From Nitrospira sp. (GTDB lineage: Bacteria > Nitrospirota > Nitrospiria > Nitrospirales > Nitrospiraceae): a stretch of 64,000 nucleotides of DNA. The position numbers and the translations under genes are program-made. Position 1 is the first letter of the stretch. The number at the start of each line of letters is the position of its first letter. The stretch covers positions 496,001 to 560,000 of the forward strand of contig JARFXO010000001.1 of assembly GCA_029194665.1 (NCBI GenBank). Reading direction: 5' to 3'. The notes below the pieces were generated by a model. That model was not told where the DNA came from and made no database searches. It was given only the letters and a program-made list of their open reading frames with translations. This document shows, piece by piece, positions 16,573 through 26,806 of this stretch.

Positions 16573-17082
16573 ATGGACGCTCTTCAAAGTATCACCACCG
16601 ATCTTAACATCCTGATCCCGATCGTTAACCACTGGTTTCATTTGCTCTCGGCGATCATTTGGATCGGCGGCCTGGCGTTTCTCGTCATGGCGGTGACACC
16701 CGGGCTGCAAAAAGCCGTTCCAAGGGATCAGATCAAGCCCATCACGGACATCTTCTATCAGTACTACAAAAAGGTGGCCGGCCTTCTCTTGGTCGTCCTG
16801 CTGTTCACCGGTGGGGTAAACCTTCACTACGTCAATCAGGTCATGGTTTCACAATCAGGCAACGGGGTGCAGCATCACTCCAAGTACCTCATGATCTTCA
16901 TGATTAAACTCCTTCTCGTGCTGGGTCTCCTCACACTGTTCCTCTACACCGTCATATTCAAGTCAGATGACGAAGCCGACGAGGGGGAACCCTATGAGGC
17001 CATTCCCTTCCAACGGGCCGCCCTCTGGATGGGTTTCTTCATCGTCCTCTGCGCGGCAGCCATGAAGCATCTGCATCAATAA
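16573..17082 (+). CDS. CopD-like integral membrane protein
   Basis: 169 residues with four predicted membrane helices (about 15-40, 70-90, 110-130, 150-166). The first helix contains NHWFHLLSAIIWIGGLAFLV, with two histidines and the WIGG turn typical of the CopD/HemJ-like family. Another HH pair lies in the loop before helix 3, and the C-terminus is MKHLHQ. Such proteins bind copper or haem in the membrane. GAGG stands ~10 bases upstream of the ATG. It follows the radical SAM-PCP_red gene in the same direction, so a membrane partner of that system, perhaps haem-related, is inferred. No terminator is seen between them. Confidence 0.75.
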   Translation: MDALQSITTDLNILIPIVNHWFHLLSAIIWIGGLAFLVMAVTPGLQKAVPRDQIKPITDIFYQYYKKVAGLLLVVLLFTGGVNLHYVNQVMVSQSGNGVQHHSKYLMIFMIKLLLVLGLLTLFLYTVIFKSDDEADEGEPYEAIPFQRAALWMGFFIVLCAAAMKHLHQ

Positions 17083-17263
17083 TCCCGCGTCGCGTTTCGG
17101 GCCATACATCATAACGAGCCGTCATCTGAAACGAAACAGGCGCTTGACCAAACCGGGAGAACGAGGAAAGTTATGTGGGATACTTCACCGCGTCAGTGGC
17201 TCGGCTTCGTCTTAAGCGGTGAGTTGAATTAGGACCGGCGATAAAACTAGGAGCGACTGGCCA

Positions 17264-18046
17264 TCACTTCGATCGGTTCAAACCTAGCGCCCGCTTGAAG
17301 ACCGTGGCGAATCCAAAATAGCCGAAGGAATCTTTGAGGTTCGAATAGAGCCGCTTGACTGTGCCCATCTCCGCATTGGTGACATACTCCATCGTCAAAG
17401 CAATCCGCTCTTCACTTTCTCCGAGCGGCGTGACCGCGTGCCAGAGCTTGTCCCCGTTGAAAATCACCATATCGCCGGGTTCCGTGATCAGCTCGAGATG
17501 GCGCGGCTGCTTGGTCGGGTGGTCTTTGAAGAGCTCACACACCAACTTGCACTGGGTTGATCGATCAACCAACCCCATCAAGATCGTGTACCGAGCGCCC
17601 TTATAGTAGGACGTATCGTAGTGGAACCCAATGTGGTCGCCCGGTTCAGTATAGTAGTAGAGGGCGCAGGAATGGGGATCGTTGTCTGGGCAGTACATCA
17701 ACTTTGCGTCAACGAGACGGTTCAAGAATCGCCTGAAGGATTCGGAGCGGTAGAGGTCGAGAAAGCGGGGAGCTTTCTCCTGCACCGTATAATAGCTGAC
17801 ACTCCCGCCCTTCTTATGGCCGGGAATGTAATTGCGATTGAGATCCGATTTGACAGCCTGCGCTTGAGGAACGAACACTTCTTCTACGAAGGCGCGAGGC
17901 AAGAATTGCTTGATCACCAAGAACTCGTTCTGTTCCCAATACTCCCGGTAGAGAAGATCGAATTCCAAGGAGGCGACAGCCTGATCGACTGTGTCCGTCA
18001 CACTACTCGTCAATTGTTGCACGACAAGACTCTCCGTTGTGTTCAA
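17264..18046 (-). CDS. 2-oxoglutarate/Fe(II) dioxygenase-like protein
   Basis: 260 residues. A double-stranded beta-helix oxygenase is suggested by the iron-binding triad: His and Asp in HIGFHYDTSYYKG, and a distal His in LWHAVTPLG, followed by ERIALTMEY, where an Arg would bind the 2-oxoglutarate carboxylate. GDMVIFNGDKLWHA is typical of the late strands. The family hydroxylates proteins, lipids or small metabolites; the substrate cannot be told. It is minus-strand, 68 bases downstream of lolA, and may be the last gene of the ftsK-lolA unit. Confidence 0.72.
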   Translation of the reverse strand: MNTTESLVVQQLTSSVTDTVDQAVASLEFDLLYREYWEQNEFLVIKQFLPRAFVEEVFVPQAQAVKSDLNRNYIPGHKKGGSVSYYTVQEKAPRFLDLYRSESFRRFLNRLVDAKLMYCPDNDPHSCALYYYTEPGDHIGFHYDTSYYKGARYTILMGLVDRSTQCKLVCELFKDHPTKQPRHLELITEPGDMVIFNGDKLWHAVTPLGESEERIALTMEYVTNAEMGTVKRLYSNLKDSFGYFGFATVFKRALGLNRSK

Positions 18047-18114
18047 ATGTCATCAGCCATCAGTCTAAGGAAAACCCGCTCGCTTCCCAGCGGATTCATG
18101 ATCTGTGACCAGGT

Positions 18115-18822
18115 TCATGGCCCGTTCAACACCGGAGCCCTGACGACTTCCGCATCCGACGGGGTCTTAAAGTCGAACACCTCATTACCTAATCCCTGGT
18201 TTGGTCTCAAGTTCGAAAATTCAAAGACGGCGACGTTGCCGCTGATCTCATGGAGTGACACCGTGCGGATATAATAGGTCTTGGGGAAGACCTCGACGAT
18301 GATCTTCTGAAGATTCTGGGTGGATTCCTGATCCTTGGCTTTGGGAATCAGCGTGATAAGGGGCATCCCACCAGCTCCCCTGCTTTTTCCAATGGTGGGT
18401 TCAACGTCAAACGACTCATCCAGTCTGGCCGCTCCCTGCAACAGTTCCAACGGCGCCTTCGAGGCAGCCATCTGAGTCAATTTCCCGACCAGAACCTGCT
18501 TATGTTCTGGGACATATACCTTCACATCTTCCTGGTTCACATAGATTTGTTCAGTCGCCGGATCCACATAGTCCCACCGTAAACGGCCCGGCTTTTTGAT
18601 ATATACCTTGCCGGCTGACGTCACGGGCCGCTCAAACCCCTCAATCTTCGTCTTCTGAGAAAAGTCGGCCTGCAGATCTTTGGTCTTCTCGTATCGAGCT
18701 TGCAGTTGTTTGACGACTTCGCGAACTTCCTGCAACGCCTTTTCATCAATCGGCCCCTCTGCCGCCCAGGCCGACAAGACGAGCACGACACTCAATGAAG
18801 CTGTAAGCCACCAACGCATCAT
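18115..18822 (-). CDS. lolA: Outer-membrane lipoprotein carrier protein LolA
   Basis: 235 residues, periplasmic chaperone that ferries lipoproteins from the LolCDE exporter to LolB. A signal peptide is evident (MMRWWLTASLSVVLVLSAWA). The body carries the family blocks DLQADFSQKT, GKVYIKKPGRLRWDYVDP and QIYVNQEDVKVYVPEHKQV, and the late strand GNVAVFEFSNL. The start overlaps the ftsK stop by 4 bases (ATGA), so translation is coupled; this ftsK-lolA order is common. A proline- and valine-rich tail follows the fold. Confidence 0.9.
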   Translation of the reverse strand: MMRWWLTASLSVVLVLSAWAAEGPIDEKALQEVREVVKQLQARYEKTKDLQADFSQKTKIEGFERPVTSAGKVYIKKPGRLRWDYVDPATEQIYVNQEDVKVYVPEHKQVLVGKLTQMAASKAPLELLQGAARLDESFDVEPTIGKSRGAGGMPLITLIPKAKDQESTQNLQKIIVEVFPKTYYIRTVSLHEISGNVAVFEFSNLRPNQGLGNEVFDFKTPSDAEVVRAPVLNGP

Positions 18823-21257
18823 GCCTCCGCTGCTTCCGCCGCTCCCACCGGACCGCGCCGACCAAGCACCTCCCGACGCCCATCGCGACCCGCTGCCCCC
18901 ACGATGCCATCTGTCTCCATTTGTTCAATCATACGGGCCGCGCGTGGGTAGCCGACCCTCAGTCGACGCTGAATTAACGAGGCCGAAGCCTGTCCGGTCG
19001 ACAGGACCAGATCTTTGGCCTGTTCATACACCTCGTCCTTGGCCTCCTCCTCTGCCGCTTCTTCTGACTTGAGGGATTGCAGTTCCTGATTGTAGATCGG
19101 GAGCGCTTGCTTCTTCACAAACTCAACAACTGAACGGACATCGTCGTCCGCCACAAAAGACCCATGCAGACGAGCGAGGCGGCCTGTGCCGGAGGCCAGG
19201 TATAGCATATCGCCCCGACCGAGGAGAGCCTCCGCTCCATTGGCATCAAGAATGGTGCGCGAGTCGGTCTTCGAAGAGACTTGAAACGCGATCCGCGCAG
19301 GGAAATTTGCTTTGATCAGGCCGGTCAGCACATCGACGGATGGGCGTTGGGTTGCCAGCACCAGATGAATGCCGGAAGCCCGCGCCATCTGTGCGAGCCG
19401 GGCGATCTTATCTTCCACATCTTTCGGAGCCACCATCATCAGATCTGCCAGCTCGTCGATCATGACAACGATGAAAGGCAGCGGCTCCGGCGGCGTCGGT
19501 TTTGGTTGCATGCAACCACGCTCACCTTCGGGAATCGAGGTTTCACCGGCAGAGAGGCGCTCTTCTTCTGAGAGAAACTGCATTGGGAGTTCAGTCTGCT
19601 CAACGCCCGCTAGGCTATTGCCAGCAAGCGCTTCATGCAGACCGAGGACCTTACGATTGTACGCATCGACATTCCTCACACCAGCCTCTGCCAGCAGCTT
19701 GTACCGTCGTTCCATTTCAGCGACGACCCAACCCAGCCCTCTCGCGGCAGATTTGGGCTCGGTAATCACCGGGCGCAACAGATGGGGAATTCCCTCATAC
19801 GATTGAAACTCGAGCATCTTCGGATCAATAAGCAGGAGTTTCACTTCACTGGGCTTGGCGGAAAAGAGAATGCTGAGCAACATCGTGTTCAAACTGACGC
19901 TCTTCCCGGCGCCGGTGGCGCCGGCTACCAAGAGATGCGGCATCGTCTTCAGATCGGCCGTCATCGGGGCACCGAAGATGTCCTTGCCCAACGCCAGTGT
20001 CAGTCTCGACCTTGCACGACGAAAGGCATCGCTCATGACGACTTCCTTCAGCGACACCGTCTCGCGAGACCGGTTCGGCACCTCGATCCCAACCACTGAT
20101 TTCCCCGGCAGCGGCGCAACGATGCGTAGACTCGTCGCCTTGAGAGCCAACGCAAGGTCATCAGCCAGATTCACAATGCGGGCCACCTTCGTGCCGGGCG
20201 CCGGCTCAAATTCGTACATCGTGACGACGGGACCGGGCCTTACTTCCGTCACGGTACCCTCGATACCGAAACTCATCAACGCTCGTGATAAGACCTCGGA
20301 CTGGGCTCGTAATTCTTCATCCGACATCCGATCCAGTGGTCCGGAAGGATCGCTTAACAGAATCTCAGGGTCAGGCAGTTGATAATCCACGGGCTCAGCC
20401 GGTGGAACAACCGGTTCCGGTTCAGTCGCTTGCGTTTCCATTGTCGCAGTGATGACAGGGAATGGCTGGATGACCGGACCAGATGAGGACGGAGTTGGGC
20501 TCGGTTCTGCTGCTTCGATCCTTTCAACAGCCGATTCTTCTTCCTGGATGACGGCGGTCGGCCGCGAAGACCTCACCCGTGGCCGTCGATTGACGGAGTT
20601 CTTCTGGACATCGATTGATCGCTCGGGCATCACTGCGGACAAGCCCTCGCGGAGAACGACCCAACCTTCCGGCATCCGACGCACGGCTTCGGCCAGCGAC
20701 AGAGGCGTTGTCAGAAGAAGAGACACAAGAAATCCCGTGATAATCAGGATATGAGCGCCGGTTCCGGCAAAGACGGCACGGAGCCCCTCGGCGATCGTCT
20801 GGCCGACGACACCACCAGCCATCCCACGGGAAATCATCCCGCTGGTCAGGGTCGGAACCCCCGTTGTTTCAAGATGCAGAAAAGCAGCCAAGAAGAATAC
20901 GGATGCTAAGGAACTGGCGGCCGTCCGTAGCCTGAGACTCACCGGCGCCTGAGAAAAACAGCGAAATCCCAATCGCCCCAGCAGCACGGGAAAGAGATAG
21001 GCCGCTCCACCGAGCCCATAAAAAAAAGCTCCGGCCAAGAGAGCTCCGAATGAACCGATGAGGTTTCGAGGCGGGTCGGCGTTCGAGGCACCGGCCGCCA
21101 CAATCTTCGCCTCCCCAGGCACAAATGACAAAAGGCTCAAGAGCATAAGCAAGCTCAACGCGATCAAGATCACGCCGATCACTTCGCGCTGCATATGAGA
21201 AGAGGGGGATGGGGCGCGGCGGGCTTCTCTCCGCTTAGCCCTCGTGGTGGCACCCAT
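18819..21257 (-). CDS. ftsK: DNA translocase FtsK/SpoIIIE
   Basis: 812 residues. Hexameric septal DNA pump that clears and aligns chromosome ends at division. The N-terminus has four or five membrane helices (residues ~25-190), then an acidic, proline-rich linker. The motor follows with Walker A GATGAGKSVSLN, Walker B FIVVMIDELADLMM and the LATQRPSVDVLTGLIKANFP block. The C-terminal winged-helix gamma domain (SLIQRRLRVGYPRAARMIEQM) reads the polar KOPS sites. An alternative internal start is unlikely because the basic N-terminal run precedes helix 1 normally. First gene of a unit with lolA. Confidence 0.93.
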   Translation of the reverse strand: MGATTRAKRREARRAPSPSSHMQREVIGVILIALSLLMLLSLLSFVPGEAKIVAAGASNADPPRNLIGSFGALLAGAFFYGLGGAAYLFPVLLGRLGFRCFSQAPVSLRLRTAASSLASVFFLAAFLHLETTGVPTLTSGMISRGMAGGVVGQTIAEGLRAVFAGTGAHILIITGFLVSLLLTTPLSLAEAVRRMPEGWVVLREGLSAVMPERSIDVQKNSVNRRPRVRSSRPTAVIQEEESAVERIEAAEPSPTPSSSGPVIQPFPVITATMETQATEPEPVVPPAEPVDYQLPDPEILLSDPSGPLDRMSDEELRAQSEVLSRALMSFGIEGTVTEVRPGPVVTMYEFEPAPGTKVARIVNLADDLALALKATSLRIVAPLPGKSVVGIEVPNRSRETVSLKEVVMSDAFRRARSRLTLALGKDIFGAPMTADLKTMPHLLVAGATGAGKSVSLNTMLLSILFSAKPSEVKLLLIDPKMLEFQSYEGIPHLLRPVITEPKSAARGLGWVVAEMERRYKLLAEAGVRNVDAYNRKVLGLHEALAGNSLAGVEQTELPMQFLSEEERLSAGETSIPEGERGCMQPKPTPPEPLPFIVVMIDELADLMMVAPKDVEDKIARLAQMARASGIHLVLATQRPSVDVLTGLIKANFPARIAFQVSSKTDSRTILDANGAEALLGRGDMLYLASGTGRLARLHGSFVADDDVRSVVEFVKKQALPIYNQELQSLKSEEAAEEEAKDEVYEQAKDLVLSTGQASASLIQRRLRVGYPRAARMIEQMETDGIVGAAGRDGRREVLGRRGPVGAAEAAEA

Positions 21258-21351
21258 GCGAGGGATGCTAGCACAGGGGCAGAGTCATTTCAAACAAACG
21301 GGCATTCGGGCTTCTGGTCTGGTGCGCCCTGAACGAGAATGAATTGGGGTG

Positions 21352-22026
21352 TTACAACTGAACCGGTGGTGAGGTATGCCGGATGATTTTGCCTTCAACC
21401 AGGTAGACCACGAGCTCGGCGATATTAGTGGCATGATCGGCCACTCGCTCGAGAGATTTGGCGATAAAGCTTAATCGGATGGCACGGGAAATCGTGTGTG
21501 GGTTCTCCACCATAAAGGAGAGCAACTCTCGAAACAACTGTTCCATGAGATCATCGACGAAGTCATCATCCATGACCACTTTCCTGGCCAGCTTGGCATC
21601 TTCCTTGACGAAGGCGTCGATGCTTTCCTTCACCATCATCCGCGCAAGGTGTCCCATCCTCGGGATATCGATGTAGGGCTTGAGCTGCGGCTCTTCATTC
21701 AACTCGATCGCTCGTTCACAGATACTCTCCGCCAGGTCGCTGATGCGCTCGAGCTCAGTGGACAGTTTCATGGCCGTCGTCACCAAGCGTAAGTCGCGCG
21801 CGGCCGGTTGGTGGAGCGCCAGCAACTCGATGCAGGCTTCGTCGATCTCCACATCCAGCGCATTCACCTTGTGGTCCCGTTCGATCACACGACAGGCCAA
21901 GGCCGAGTCGCGGGTGACCAGGGCGGTCAATGCCTTGTCGATTTGGTCTTCCGCAAGACCGGCCATCAGCGCCAACTTCGTCTTGAGCTCCGCAAGTTCC
22001 TCGTCAAAATGTCGCTGTTGAACCAT
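21352..22026 (-). CDS. phoU: Phosphate transport accessory/regulator PhoU
   Basis: 224 residues, full length. Cytoplasmic helical protein that links the Pst transporter to the PhoR kinase and represses the Pho response when phosphate is ample. It shows the duplicated PhoU three-helix repeats with the conserved acidic metal-binding stretches (VIERDHKVNALDVEIDEACI and SLERVADHATNIAELVVYLV). It starts 3 bases after the pstB stop and closes the pstSCAB-phoU operon. Confidence 0.93.
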   Translation of the reverse strand: MVQQRHFDEELAELKTKLALMAGLAEDQIDKALTALVTRDSALACRVIERDHKVNALDVEIDEACIELLALHQPAARDLRLVTTAMKLSTELERISDLAESICERAIELNEEPQLKPYIDIPRMGHLARMMVKESIDAFVKEDAKLARKVVMDDDFVDDLMEQLFRELLSFMVENPHTISRAIRLSFIAKSLERVADHATNIAELVVYLVEGKIIRHTSPPVQL

Positions 22027-22029
22027 GGG

Positions 22030-22911
22030 TCACCCGAATCGTCCGGTGATATAGTCTTCCGTCTGCTTCTTGACGGGATTCGTAAACAGCTGTTTAGTAA
22101 GACCGAACTCAATCAGTTGACCGAGATACATGAAGGCCGTCCGATCGGACACCCGTGCCGCTTGCTGCATGTTGTGCGTCACGATGACGATGGTCAGCTC
22201 TTTCTTGAGTGAGAACAGCAGCTCCTCGATCTTGCCGGTGGCGATCGGGTCCAGCGCGGAACAGGGTTCATCCATCAAGAGGACTTCCGGTTTGACGGCG
22301 AGGGCCCGCGCGATGCAGAGACGCTGCTGCTGACCGCCGGATAAACCGAGAGCGCTTTTGTGGAGCCGGTCTTTTACTTCGTCCCACAAGCCGGCGCCTC
22401 CGAGACTTGCTTCGACGATGCCTTCCAGCAATCCCCGATTCTTTAGACCCTGAAGTCGCGGACCGTACGCGACATTTTCGTAGATGGACTTGGGAAAGGG
22501 ATTGGACTTTTGAAATACCATCCCCACGCGTTTCCGAAGATCCGTGATATCGATCTCAGGGTTAAAAATATCAACGTCGTCGAGAAAGATATTCCCCTCA
22601 TGCCGAGCGCCTTCGATGAGATCGTTGAGGCGGTTCAAGCAGCGAAGCAAAGTGGATTTTCCACATCCCGAGGGACCGATAAAGGCGGTCACCTGGTGCT
22701 CGGCAATTTCTACGTCGATTTTGAACAGCGATTGGAGAGGACCATAGAAAAAGTCGAAGCCCTGTACCCGAAGTTTGGCCTTCTGTGCGGCATTCTCTTG
22801 ATGGGATATCGAGGAGTCCCCAAGCTCCTTCCTCTCATCTTTCAGCTTCAGAGTGGGAGGCATCGTGAGGGGAAGAGACTCGGACATCGTATCACACTGC
22901 TGATCCAGCAT
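22030..22911 (-). CDS. pstB: Phosphate ABC transporter ATP-binding protein PstB
   Basis: 293 residues. ATPase that powers phosphate uptake through PstCA. Walker A is [19 protein letters not shown], the signature is [16 protein letters not shown] and Walker B is [13 protein letters not shown], with the switch His in [11 protein letters not shown]. The PstB-specific [20 protein letters not shown] is present. An N-terminal tail of ~45 residues precedes the fold. The chosen ATG has GAAGGA five bases upstream and overlaps the end of pstA by 20 bases; an internal ATG at 22887 is the alternative. Confidence 0.95.
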   Translation of the reverse strand: MLDQQCDTMSESLPLTMPPTLKLKDERKELGDSSISHQENAAQKAKLRVQGFDFFYGPLQSLFKIDVEIAEHQVTAFIGPSGCGKSTLLRCLNRLNDLIEGARHEGNIFLDDVDIFNPEIDITDLRKRVGMVFQKSNPFPKSIYENVAYGPRLQGLKNRGLLEGIVEASLGGAGLWDEVKDRLHKSALGLSGGQQQRLCIARALAVKPEVLLMDEPCSALDPIATGKIEELLFSLKKELTIVIVTHNMQQAARVSDRTAFMYLGQLIEFGLTKQLFTNPVKKQTEDYITGRFG

Positions 22912-24307
22912 ATTTCCTTCGCATTCGATTTCTCAAGATGATGCCCATCAGGTTAAGCGTCACCACCACAAGGATCAACACCAATGTGGTCACATAGACC
23001 ATGGGTTTGGCGGCCTCGACGTTGGGTGATTGAAACCCGACATCATAAATATGAAAGCCCAGGTGCATGAACTTTCGATCTAAGTGCAGGAACGGCCAGG
23101 TTCCGTCGATCGGCATGGCAGGCGCAAGCTTCACCACACCCGTCAGCATCAACGGAGCAACCTCTCCGGCCGCACGAGCCATGGCCAGGATCAGTCCGGT
23201 CAGAATTCCAGGAAGCGCAGTGGGAAGTACAACTTTCCACATCGTTTCCCATTTGGTCGCGCCAAGGCCGATAGACCCTTCACGGTATTCTCGGGGTACC
23301 GCGGCAAGCCCCTCCTCTGTCGCGACGATGACAAGAGGAACCGTCAGCAGAGCCAGCGTCAAGGAAGCCCAAAGGATACCTCCTGTTCCGAAGGTCGGAG
23401 TCGGCAATCGGTCGGAAAACCACAGCGCATCCAGGCTTCCGCCGACGCCATACACAAAAAATCCCAAGCCGAACATGCCGAACACGATCGAGGGAATCCC
23501 GGCGAGATTGTTGACGGCAATCCGGACAGTCCGCACGATGACTCCCTGGCGGGCATACTCCCTGAGGTACAAGGCGCCGATCACGCCAAAGGGGGTCACG
23601 ACGAAGGTCATGATGATCACCATCATGACCGTGCCGAAAATTGCGGGGAAGATCCCACCCTCCGTATTGGCTTCACGTGGCTCCGTGGTCAGAACCGTCC
23701 AGACGTTGCCGACATAGACCCAGACCTTTTCCAAGGTCGAAAGATCGTTGGGTCTCAAGACCCGCACAATTTGGCCAAGTGATAAGGACTTTTCTCTTCC
23801 ATTGGCATCAACGACAAGCAAGCTGTACCCATTCTCCGCCTCACCAGATTCCGCATGTCGAAGCAGGGGCGGTAGCGACCGCCATACGGCATCGGCGCCA
23901 TCGGCTACGCCCCGGTCTTCCTTGACAATCGTCCGCAGGCGCCCATAGAAGTTCCCCCACTCCAGACGTTCCACCATCACGAGATCGGCCGGCTTGGTTT
24001 GTTCAATGATCTGATCGGTATTGATCCATCGATAGTCCAGCCCGTACAGATCACGATTGCCGATCTTCATCCTGATTCGTGGGATCCCCTTCGGACCAAT
24101 TTCTTCGCCAGCCAACTGGCCGATCACATGTTTTCCGTCTTTCAGGGTCAATTCCATAACGTCAGCCGGCCAGAAATACCCGAACCCGTTGAGGAGGATG
24201 AGCACGAGGAGTCCCCCGATCATGAGGAGCGAGAGGGACAGTCCTGCACCGCAGCTCCAAATGAAGAGCTCCCCGCTACCAACAAACTGCCAGAGCCATA
24301 CTTTCAT
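22892..24307 (-). CDS. pstA: Phosphate ABC transporter permease PstA, long form
   Basis: 471 residues, longer than the ~290 of E. coli PstA. A first membrane helix (~14-40, [20 protein letters not shown]) is followed by about 170 extra residues, probably outside the cytoplasmic membrane. Then comes the permease core with the EAA-type coupling loop ([30 protein letters not shown]) and several helices. Similar long PstA forms exist in proteobacteria. It lies 55 bases after pstC in the same direction. Confidence 0.92.
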   Translation of the reverse strand: MKVWLWQFVGSGELFIWSCGAGLSLSLLMIGGLLVLILLNGFGYFWPADVMELTLKDGKHVIGQLAGEEIGPKGIPRIRMKIGNRDLYGLDYRWINTDQIIEQTKPADLVMVERLEWGNFYGRLRTIVKEDRGVADGADAVWRSLPPLLRHAESGEAENGYSLLVVDANGREKSLSLGQIVRVLRPNDLSTLEKVWVYVGNVWTVLTTEPREANTEGGIFPAIFGTVMMVIIMTFVVTPFGVIGALYLREYARQGVIVRTVRIAVNNLAGIPSIVFGMFGLGFFVYGVGGSLDALWFSDRLPTPTFGTGGILWASLTLALLTVPLVIVATEEGLAAVPREYREGSIGLGATKWETMWKVVLPTALPGILTGLILAMARAAGEVAPLMLTGVVKLAPAMPIDGTWPFLHLDRKFMHLGFHIYDVGFQSPNVEAAKPMVYVTTLVLILVVVTLNLMGIILRNRMRRKYAGSAV

Positions 24308-24362
24308 CGAGCCACTCTCGATATCGCGTTACATGAGCTGTTCTGCATGAATCCTGTTCAAG

Positions 24363-26684
24363 TTAGAATTGACTGTATTTATCCCTGAGGCGTTGTCGAA
24401 TCAGCTCGGCTGCCGTGTTGAGGATAAAGGTGGCGACAAATAAAAGGAGTCCGGCCAAGAAGAGTGTGCGAAACAAGGTCCCGTCGTGCGGCGCTTCAGG
24501 AATTTCCACCGCGATATTTGCTGAGAGGGTTCGAAACCCGTTGAAGAGGCTCCAGTCCATAATCGGCGTATTGCCGGTCGCCATGAGGACAATCATCGTC
24601 TCTCCGACAGCTCGGCCGAGTCCGATCATCAGAGCAGAGAAGATGCCTGGGCTGGCTGAGATCAGAACGAGATGGACGAGCGTTTGCCACCGCGTGGCGC
24701 CAAGTGCCAAGGATCCGGCGATGAGATTCTTGGGAACATTCGACAGGGCTTCTTCCGAGATGCTGTAGATGATGGGAATGATGGCGAACCCCATGGCCAC
24801 CCCGACAACAATGGCATTCCGTTGGTCATAATTCATGCCGAGATGCGTCTGAAGCCACGGCTTATAATGGCCATTGAACAAGACTGATTCCCACCAGACG
24901 TTAGCCTCCAGGCACCCCCAGACAACGGCTACGATGACCGGCATCATGAGTAACGCCTCGCTACCGGGCCGGATTCCATGGCGAAGGGAGGCAGGCAGCA
25001 ACACAAACAGTCCGGCAGAAGCGGCAACGGCCAAGGGAAGAACCAAGATCATCCCCGTCATGGCGGGAAAGCTCCGCTCAAGAACCGGCGCAAACCAAAG
25101 CCCGGCGAGAAAGCCGAGAACCACGGTGGGAAGCGCCGCCATGATTTCTATCGTGGGTTTGATCTTTGCCCGCAGATTCGGATGCAGGAACATGGCGGTG
25201 TAGATTGCGGCCAATACAGCCAGCGGAACCGCCAGCAAAACGGCATAGAAGGTGCCTTTAATCGTTCCAAAGATAAGCGGGGTCAGGCTGAACTTTGGCT
25301 CAAAGTCGTCCGATCCGCTCGAGGATTGCCAGACGAGTTTTGGTTGATCATAACCTTCGTACCAGACCGGGGAGAACAAGGTTGCCCATGTAATCTCCGG
25401 ATATGGATTCGCGATGTGGTAGTGGACTAGTCGATCACTTGCGGACAAACCGACGACACCATCGGCTTTCGGAGAAAAATAGGTGCTGCGGAGTGCCCTC
25501 TGTTGTGGGGTGAGCGTCAGCAACGTTTGTTCGGACGTCGAATGGTGCAGCCGGATTTCTCCCCCGGCATCGGTAGTGATGAATCCCTTATCACGTTGGG
25601 AAATCGTGATGTCGGTGACCGTGATCAGATGAGGGGTAAACAGATGGACCGGCTTCATATGGATCACATTCGTTCCAGGATGCTCGCGCACAGGCATCCA
25701 AACAGCAACCTGCCCCGATGCGCTGCCGACCACCAGACTCTGGTCTCCTAGCAAGTATGCGAGCGTGGTAATGGCTCCATCCCGGTCAGAAGCTTGTGTC
25801 GCCTCGACTAAAATGGGCTGTGCCGGTTCGCGCACGTCCAGGTGATACAGTTTGCCCTCTGCTGTTCCCACCGCAAGAATCTCAGCTCGATTCCCGAGCG
25901 TGAAGGCTGTGATCCGCCCTGGAACAGTGGATGTGAGGTCGACTTGCGTGATAGGGGCAGCGGCCGTACCATCCGTGCGCGATGTTGTTCGGCTCGTGGT
26001 CAGCCAGAGATGTTGGTCTTGTAGCAGTGCCGCGACCCGAAGAGCGGAGTCCGTGCTCTGATAGGCCATTTTGGTGATCGCTTGGGGAGTCGGTGCGGCA
26101 ACGATCGGTACTCCGACCGTGACGAACGGAGAGATCGAACGATCGTTGCCTTTGAACTCCTGGGTAAATTCGATCGTTACAGGGATGACACGCCCGTTCC
26201 CCGTACCCATGGCGAGAGAGTGCCCTTTCCCGAAAGCTCGCGCTACCGCTGTGACAGAGCCGTCCGGCAACAAATTTTGCGAAGGAATGGTTGATACGGC
26301 GGGCGTGGCCCCTGCTATGAAGACGAACTCCAATGAGGCACCACGTAGCACATAGGCGACTTCTTGCTGTTCGTCGATGCCGATGAGTGCTGACATCGAT
26401 GGCTGCTCAAGCGGAGAGAGTGAAATCGGTTCAATCGAGGTCGCATGAGGCGATTGAAATAGTGGGAGGACTTCTTTCACCAAAAAGACACACATCCCCA
26501 GAATGCAAAGAACGATGCCGATCCCACCAGCCTTGATGATGAAGCTGGTGAACGCATCCGTGATCGATCTGATCCGACGTCGACCAAACAGTCCACCCAC
26601 AAGAACCTGAGTCGGAATTGAACCCCAGCCTGAAGCCGGCTCTCCTTGAGCAGCGGGGGTCGGACTGAATGGTGGTACCTTCAT
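24363..26684 (-). CDS. pstC: Phosphate ABC transporter permease PstC, large form with beta-propeller-like extension
   Basis: 773 residues, more than twice the E. coli PstC. After a first membrane helix (~48-70) there is a ~370-residue extracytoplasmic part with repeating segments such as AILAVGTAEGKLYHLDVREP and SLVVGSASGQVAVWMPVREH, which look like WD40-type propeller blades. The transporter core follows, with the coupling loop NVPKNLIAGSLALGATRWQT and at least six helices. Large PstC proteins are known elsewhere. The extension could touch PstS or the cell wall; that is an inference. Confidence 0.9.
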   Translation of the reverse strand: MKVPPFSPTPAAQGEPASGWGSIPTQVLVGGLFGRRRIRSITDAFTSFIIKAGGIGIVLCILGMCVFLVKEVLPLFQSPHATSIEPISLSPLEQPSMSALIGIDEQQEVAYVLRGASLEFVFIAGATPAVSTIPSQNLLPDGSVTAVARAFGKGHSLAMGTGNGRVIPVTIEFTQEFKGNDRSISPFVTVGVPIVAAPTPQAITKMAYQSTDSALRVAALLQDQHLWLTTSRTTSRTDGTAAAPITQVDLTSTVPGRITAFTLGNRAEILAVGTAEGKLYHLDVREPAQPILVEATQASDRDGAITTLAYLLGDQSLVVGSASGQVAVWMPVREHPGTNVIHMKPVHLFTPHLITVTDITISQRDKGFITTDAGGEIRLHHSTSEQTLLTLTPQQRALRSTYFSPKADGVVGLSASDRLVHYHIANPYPEITWATLFSPVWYEGYDQPKLVWQSSSGSDDFEPKFSLTPLIFGTIKGTFYAVLLAVPLAVLAAIYTAMFLHPNLRAKIKPTIEIMAALPTVVLGFLAGLWFAPVLERSFPAMTGMILVLPLAVAASAGLFVLLPASLRHGIRPGSEALLMMPVIVAVVWGCLEANVWWESVLFNGHYKPWLQTHLGMNYDQRNAIVVGVAMGFAIIPIIYSISEEALSNVPKNLIAGSLALGATRWQTLVHLVLISASPGIFSALMIGLGRAVGETMIVLMATGNTPIMDWSLFNGFRTLSANIAVEIPEAPHDGTLFRTLFLAGLLLFVATFILNTAAELIRQRLRDKYSQF

Positions 26685-26806
26685 GCGCTAACCGTGGCTT
26701 CTCTCCCCAGCATTGCCGCGTCGCCATCCGTCGAGTGCATCTCATCGGACAGCACACGACCTCATACACTTCATCGCGGATTCCCACCAGTCCGCTGGTG
26801 TGAAAT

